NCBI RefSeq assembly: GCF_001905825.1
Contig: NZ_LIVV01000002.1
Location: 810,441-874,440 of the forward strand
Source of the DNA: Streptomyces sp. CB02009
GTDB lineage: Bacteria > Actinomycetota > Actinomycetes > Streptomycetales > Streptomycetaceae
Direction: 5' to 3'
DNA length: 64,000 nucleotides
Part shown: positions 54,906 to 64,000 of the stretch, one piece after another
Position numbering within the stretch: position 1 is the stretch's first letter
How the letters are laid out: the number at the start of each line of letters is the position of its first letter
Translations under genes and position numbers: made by a program
Notes under the pieces: model-generated
What the model was told of the DNA's origin: nothing
The model's input: the letters and a program-made list of their open reading frames with translations, nothing else
Databases searched by the model: none

Positions 54906-57900
54906 TCAGTCCAGCCGACCGGCGGCCTCCTCCTCGCTGAGGGCGTCGATCTCGGCGATCAGGAGCGCCTCCACCCGGGCCGCCAGGGCTGCCGGCGTGG
55001 GGCTCTCGAAGACATCGCGGATCGACATGTCGAGGCCGACGTCGGCCCGTATGCGGGCGGCGACCCGGGTGACCAGGAGGGAGTCCCCGCCGAGGGCGAG
55101 GAAGTCGTCGTGTACGCCCACCTTCGGCACGCCGAGCACCTCCTGCCAGAGGCCGACCACCAGCGCCTCCGCCTCGGTGCGGGGCGCCAGATACCCGTCG
55201 GCCGTGCCCGCCGGCTCCGGGTCGGGCAGGGCCGCGGCGTCGAGCTTGCCGTTGACGGTGAGCGGGAGGGTGTCGAGCACGACGACGGTGTCCGGCACCA
55301 TGTACGCGGGCAGGCGCAGCGCCAGGTGCTCACGGAGTTCGCCCGCCTCCGGTACGGCCGCGACCCCTGCCACGGTGGCCGGGCGCGGGACGGCGTAGGC
55401 GATCAGCCTGCGGCCGTCGCGGACCAGCACGGCCGCACGGCCGACAGCCGGGTGGGCGGAGAGGGCGGCCTCGATCTCGGCGGGCTCGATCCGGTACCCG
55501 CGGACCTTCACCTGGTCGTCGCCGCGGCCCAGGAACTCCAGCTGCCCGTCGGCCCGCCACCGCACGCGGTCCCCGGTGCGGTACATCCGGGCGCCCGGCG
55601 CGGTGTCGAACGGATCCGGCAGGAAGGCGTCCGCCGTCAGTTCGGGCCGGGCCAGGTAGCCGCGCGCCAGACCGCGGCCGCCGATGTTCAGCTCGCCCTC
55701 GGAACCGGCGGGCAGCAGTCCGCCGCGCTCGTCCAGGACGTAGAGCCGCACACCCGGCAGCGGACGGCCGAGCGGCGGGCGCCGCTCGGCGGCGGGTCCG
55801 TCGACGGGGCTGCCGCCGAGGTCGCCCGCGGTCACGATGACGGCGGCCTCGGTCGGGCCGTAGGTGTTGACCAGCCGCACGGTGTCGCCGTGCCGCTCCC
55901 GCCACTGGGCGAGGGTCACGGCCCGAGCCTCGGAGCCGCCGAGGATCACCAGGCGCAGCGCCGGCGGCCAGGGCGCCTGGTCTCCGAGCGCGACCAGTTC
56001 CTGCCAGTACGCGGTCGGCAGGTCGAGTACGGTGACCGACCGCCCCTCCTCGCCGCGCAGCAGGTCGGGCAGGGTGCGGCCGCCGCCGGGCAGCAGGACG
56101 ACGCAGGCGCCCGCGGTCAGGGCGGGCCAGATCTCCTCGGCGTGGGTGTCGAACCCGATGGAGGCGAACTGGACGATCCGGTCGCCCGGCCCGAGCCCGT
56201 AGCCGTCCGGTCCTGCCATCCACCGGACGCGCTCGGCCAGAGCCGCGTGCTCGACGGCGACGCCCTTGGGGACGCCGGTGGAGCCCGAGGTGTAGAGGAC
56301 GTAGGCGAGCCCGTTCGGCGCGGTCCCGGGCGGCGTCGCGGCCTCCGCGGTCCCCGTACTCCCGGACTCGACGCCGACGGCTCCTGCCGGTCCGGTTCCG
56401 GAGTCCGGACCGGCCCCGGAGCCCGGACCGGCGAGGGCCGGCGCCGGGGCACCCTGCTCGATGAGGCCCGATCCCGTGACACCTGGCTCGGCGACGCCCG
56501 ACCCCGTGACACCTGGCTCGGCGACGCCCGATCCCGGGGCACCCGGCTCGGCGACGCCCGATCCCGGGGCGCCCCGCTCGGCCCCGACCGGCTCCGGGAC
56601 GCTCAGCTCGGGGACACCCCACTCCCCGGGACCCGCGTCTGAGACATCCGAGTCCGGGACACCCGGGTCCTGGAGCCCCGGCTCCGTACGGCCGCCCCCG
56701 ATGAGCACCAGAGCGGCGTCCGCCTCACCGAGCATCAGCCGTTGGCGCTCGGCCGGGTGCGCGGGGTCGAGCGGCAGGTAGCCGGCGCCGGCCTTCCAGA
56801 CTGCCAGCAGGGCGGTGACCAGTGCGAAGGAGGGGGCGATGCGGACGCCCACCGTACGGCCGCCCACTTCGGGACCCAGCCGCCGGGCCAACGCGTCGGA
56901 AGCGCGGTCGAGTTCCCCGTACGTGAGGACCTTCCCCGCGCATTCCAGCGCGGGAGCGTCGGGGCGGGCGGCGACCTGCTCGGCGAAACCGCGCAGGATC
57001 GGCCGGGCGTCCTCGGTGACGGCGGCTCCGGAGCCGAGGGCGAGCAGCGCGGCGCGCTCCTCACCGGGCACCAGCCAGTCGCCGTGCAGCGGGACCTCCA
57101 CGTCCACGACGGCTCGGTCGAGCAGGTCGCGGACCCGGCGGGCCAGGCCCTCGACCGTGGCGCGCTCGAAGAGCTCCCGGTCGAAGCAGAACGAGAGCGT
57201 CATCCCGCCGTCCGGAGTGCGCCAACTGTCCAGCAGCAGATCGGTCTTGGCCCGATCGAAACCGGAGTCCATGCTCGCCGTCCGGACGCCCGACGGCAGT
57301 CCGGACCGCTCGTCGGCACCGGCCAGCTCGTACTGGCTCTGATGGACGAACACCGCCTGGTAGAGCGGGCCGACGCCGGGCAGCACGGGCAGCCCGAGGT
57401 CGGCGGCCACCCGCTCGACCGGGACGTCCTGATGGGACAGCGCGGCCATCGTGGCGGAGCGCACCCGGCGCAGCACGGTGCGGAAGTCCGGTTCACCGGT
57501 GAGATCCGCCCGGATCACCCCGGTGCGCGAGAAGTAGCCGAGCAGGGCCTCGTGGGCGGTCTCGTTCCGGCCGGCCAGAGGGGTGCCGACGGCGAAGTCG
57601 TGGGTGCCGGTCCAGCGGGCCAGCACGCACTGGTAGGCGGCGAGCAGCACCATGAACGCGGTGCAGCGCTGCTCACGGGCCAGGGCGTCGAGACCGGCGA
57701 CCAGGTCGGGCCCCAGGGCGAGTTCGGCGAAGCCGGCGGGATGGGCCGGCTCGGCGGGTCTGGGGTGGTCCAGCGGCATCCGCAGGGTGCCGACACCGGA
57801 CAGGCGTCCGCTCCAGTACCGGACCGCCTCCTCGGCCGCGCCGCCGTCGAGCCGGGTCCGCTCGGCGACCGCGAAGTCCCCGAACTGGAGCTTGAGCTCC

Positions 57901-58405
57901 GGGAGTCCGGCGGGTCCCTCGCCGATCTCCTCGCGGTACAGCGCGAGGAGTTCACGCCACAGCACGGTGAACGACCAGCCGTCGGAGACGATGTGGTGGA
58001 CCACCACGCTCAGCGCGTGCTCGTGCTCGCCGGCGCTGACGAGCACGACCCGCAGCGGCGGACGCTCGCCCAGGTCGAAGGGCGCGTTGACGAAGGGGGC
58101 GCAGGCCGCGGTGAAGGACTCCTCCGCGGGGTCCGCCACCGCGACCCGGACGATCTCGATGTCCCGTACCGGCTCGACGAGTTGAACGGGCTGGTCGCCG
58201 TCCAGGGCGAACCGGGTGCGCAGCACGCGGTGCCGGGCGGTGAGCCGGGTGAGTGCCGTGCTCAGCGCCCGCGGGTCGATCGGGCCGGACCAGCGCCGGT
58301 TCAGGTACATGTTGAACCCGGCGTCCTGCGGGTTCAGTTGCTGGAGGAACCAGAGGCGGCGCTGCTCGTCTGTCAGCGGATGGCGGGCGACCGGGGTCGG
58401 GGAGG

Positions 58406-58409
<4 letters not shown>
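54906..58409 (-). CDS. NRPS module C-A-PCP
   Basis: An 1167-residue module. The condensation domain (1-430) has HHIVSDG near 138. The adenylation domain (about 455-1050) has LYTSGSTGVPKG, NTYGPTEAAV, YRTGDRVRW and NGKLD. The carrier has Ser about 1109 in LGGDSLL. The pocket residues read D235 T236 E239 D278 I299 G301 T322 V330 I331 K517; two acidic residues (E239, D278) suggest a basic amino acid such as a lysine-type residue. A 10-residue tandem repeat lies between motifs A2 and A3. ATG 58409 overlaps the upstream gene's stop (ATGA). No epimerase, methylase or TE. Confidence 0.9.
56470..56582. repeat. 30-bp tandem repeat inside an adenylation domain
   Basis: Units at 56470-56499, 56500-56529, 56530-56559 and a partial at 56560-56582 differ at few positions. 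They keep the frame and encode G-x-x-GSGVAEP repeats in the loop before the A3 P-loop motif. Confidence 0.85.

Positions 58410-64000
<5,591 letters not shown>

Overview
The window is chromosomal DNA of a high-GC actinomycete, almost certainly a Streptomyces. The evidence is the extreme G/C third-position bias, many GTG starts, ATGA/GTGA-type overlaps between operon genes, very few TTA codons, a PAS/GAF/PP2C phosphatase of the kind that is amplified in streptomycetes, and large NRPS genes. No rRNA, tRNA, CRISPR array, insertion sequence or prophage gene was recognised.

Left part (1-18.2 kb, all minus strand, read from right to left): one long, tightly packed exopolysaccharide operon. It runs from an initiating polyprenyl-phosphate sugar transferase through an AlgD-like nucleotide-sugar 6-dehydrogenase, a glycosyltransferase, two Wzz/BY-kinase-like proteins with eroded P-loops, an asparagine-synthase-like amidotransferase, a bi-domain oxidoreductase, a heparinase II/III-fold protein, a parallel beta-helix lipoprotein, a Wzy-like polymerase and a second glycosyltransferase to a methyltransferase that leaves the window at base 1. 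Three genes of the operon carry TTA codons, which suggests control by the developmental tRNA bldA. The gene set predicts a uronate-containing, possibly amidated polymer. Next to it (18.7-23.4 kb) are two secreted polysaccharide lyases and a divergent regulator that joins a DeoR-type HTH to a LacI-type sugar sensor.

Middle part (23.5-51.5 kb): housekeeping and accessory genes. These are a PP2C phosphatase; a TetR/glpD pair divergent from an alkyl-DHAP-synthase-like flavoprotein and a lipid kinase (a possible ether-lipid locus); a secreted tripeptidyl aminopeptidase; a MerR/FMN-reductase pair with a textbook 19-bp-spacer promoter; and a five-gene glycine-betaine operon (aldehyde dehydrogenase, choline-oxidase-like flavoprotein, ABC transporter) that also contains a small, translationally coupled repeat-rich ORF. 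They are followed by an antiporter, a GlxA-type regulator, two oxidoreductases, a TerC-like DUF475 protein, DUF2254 and an orphan FetB-like permease. Several convergent gene pairs are separated by strong hairpins that also include a stop codon.

Right part (50-64 kb, minus strand): a non-ribosomal peptide locus that leaves the window on the right. The first visible gene is a single polypeptide with C-A-PCP-TE domains and a complete MFS exporter fused to its C-terminus; its thioesterase has Cys instead of Ser as nucleophile. A C-A-PCP protein follows by ATGA overlap, then an acyl-ligase-PCP-C protein, then a DUF4246 protein in which a 2-oxoglutarate/Fe(II)-oxygenase-like H-x-E...H...R pattern is visible. 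This locus is the strongest candidate for a previously undescribed system.
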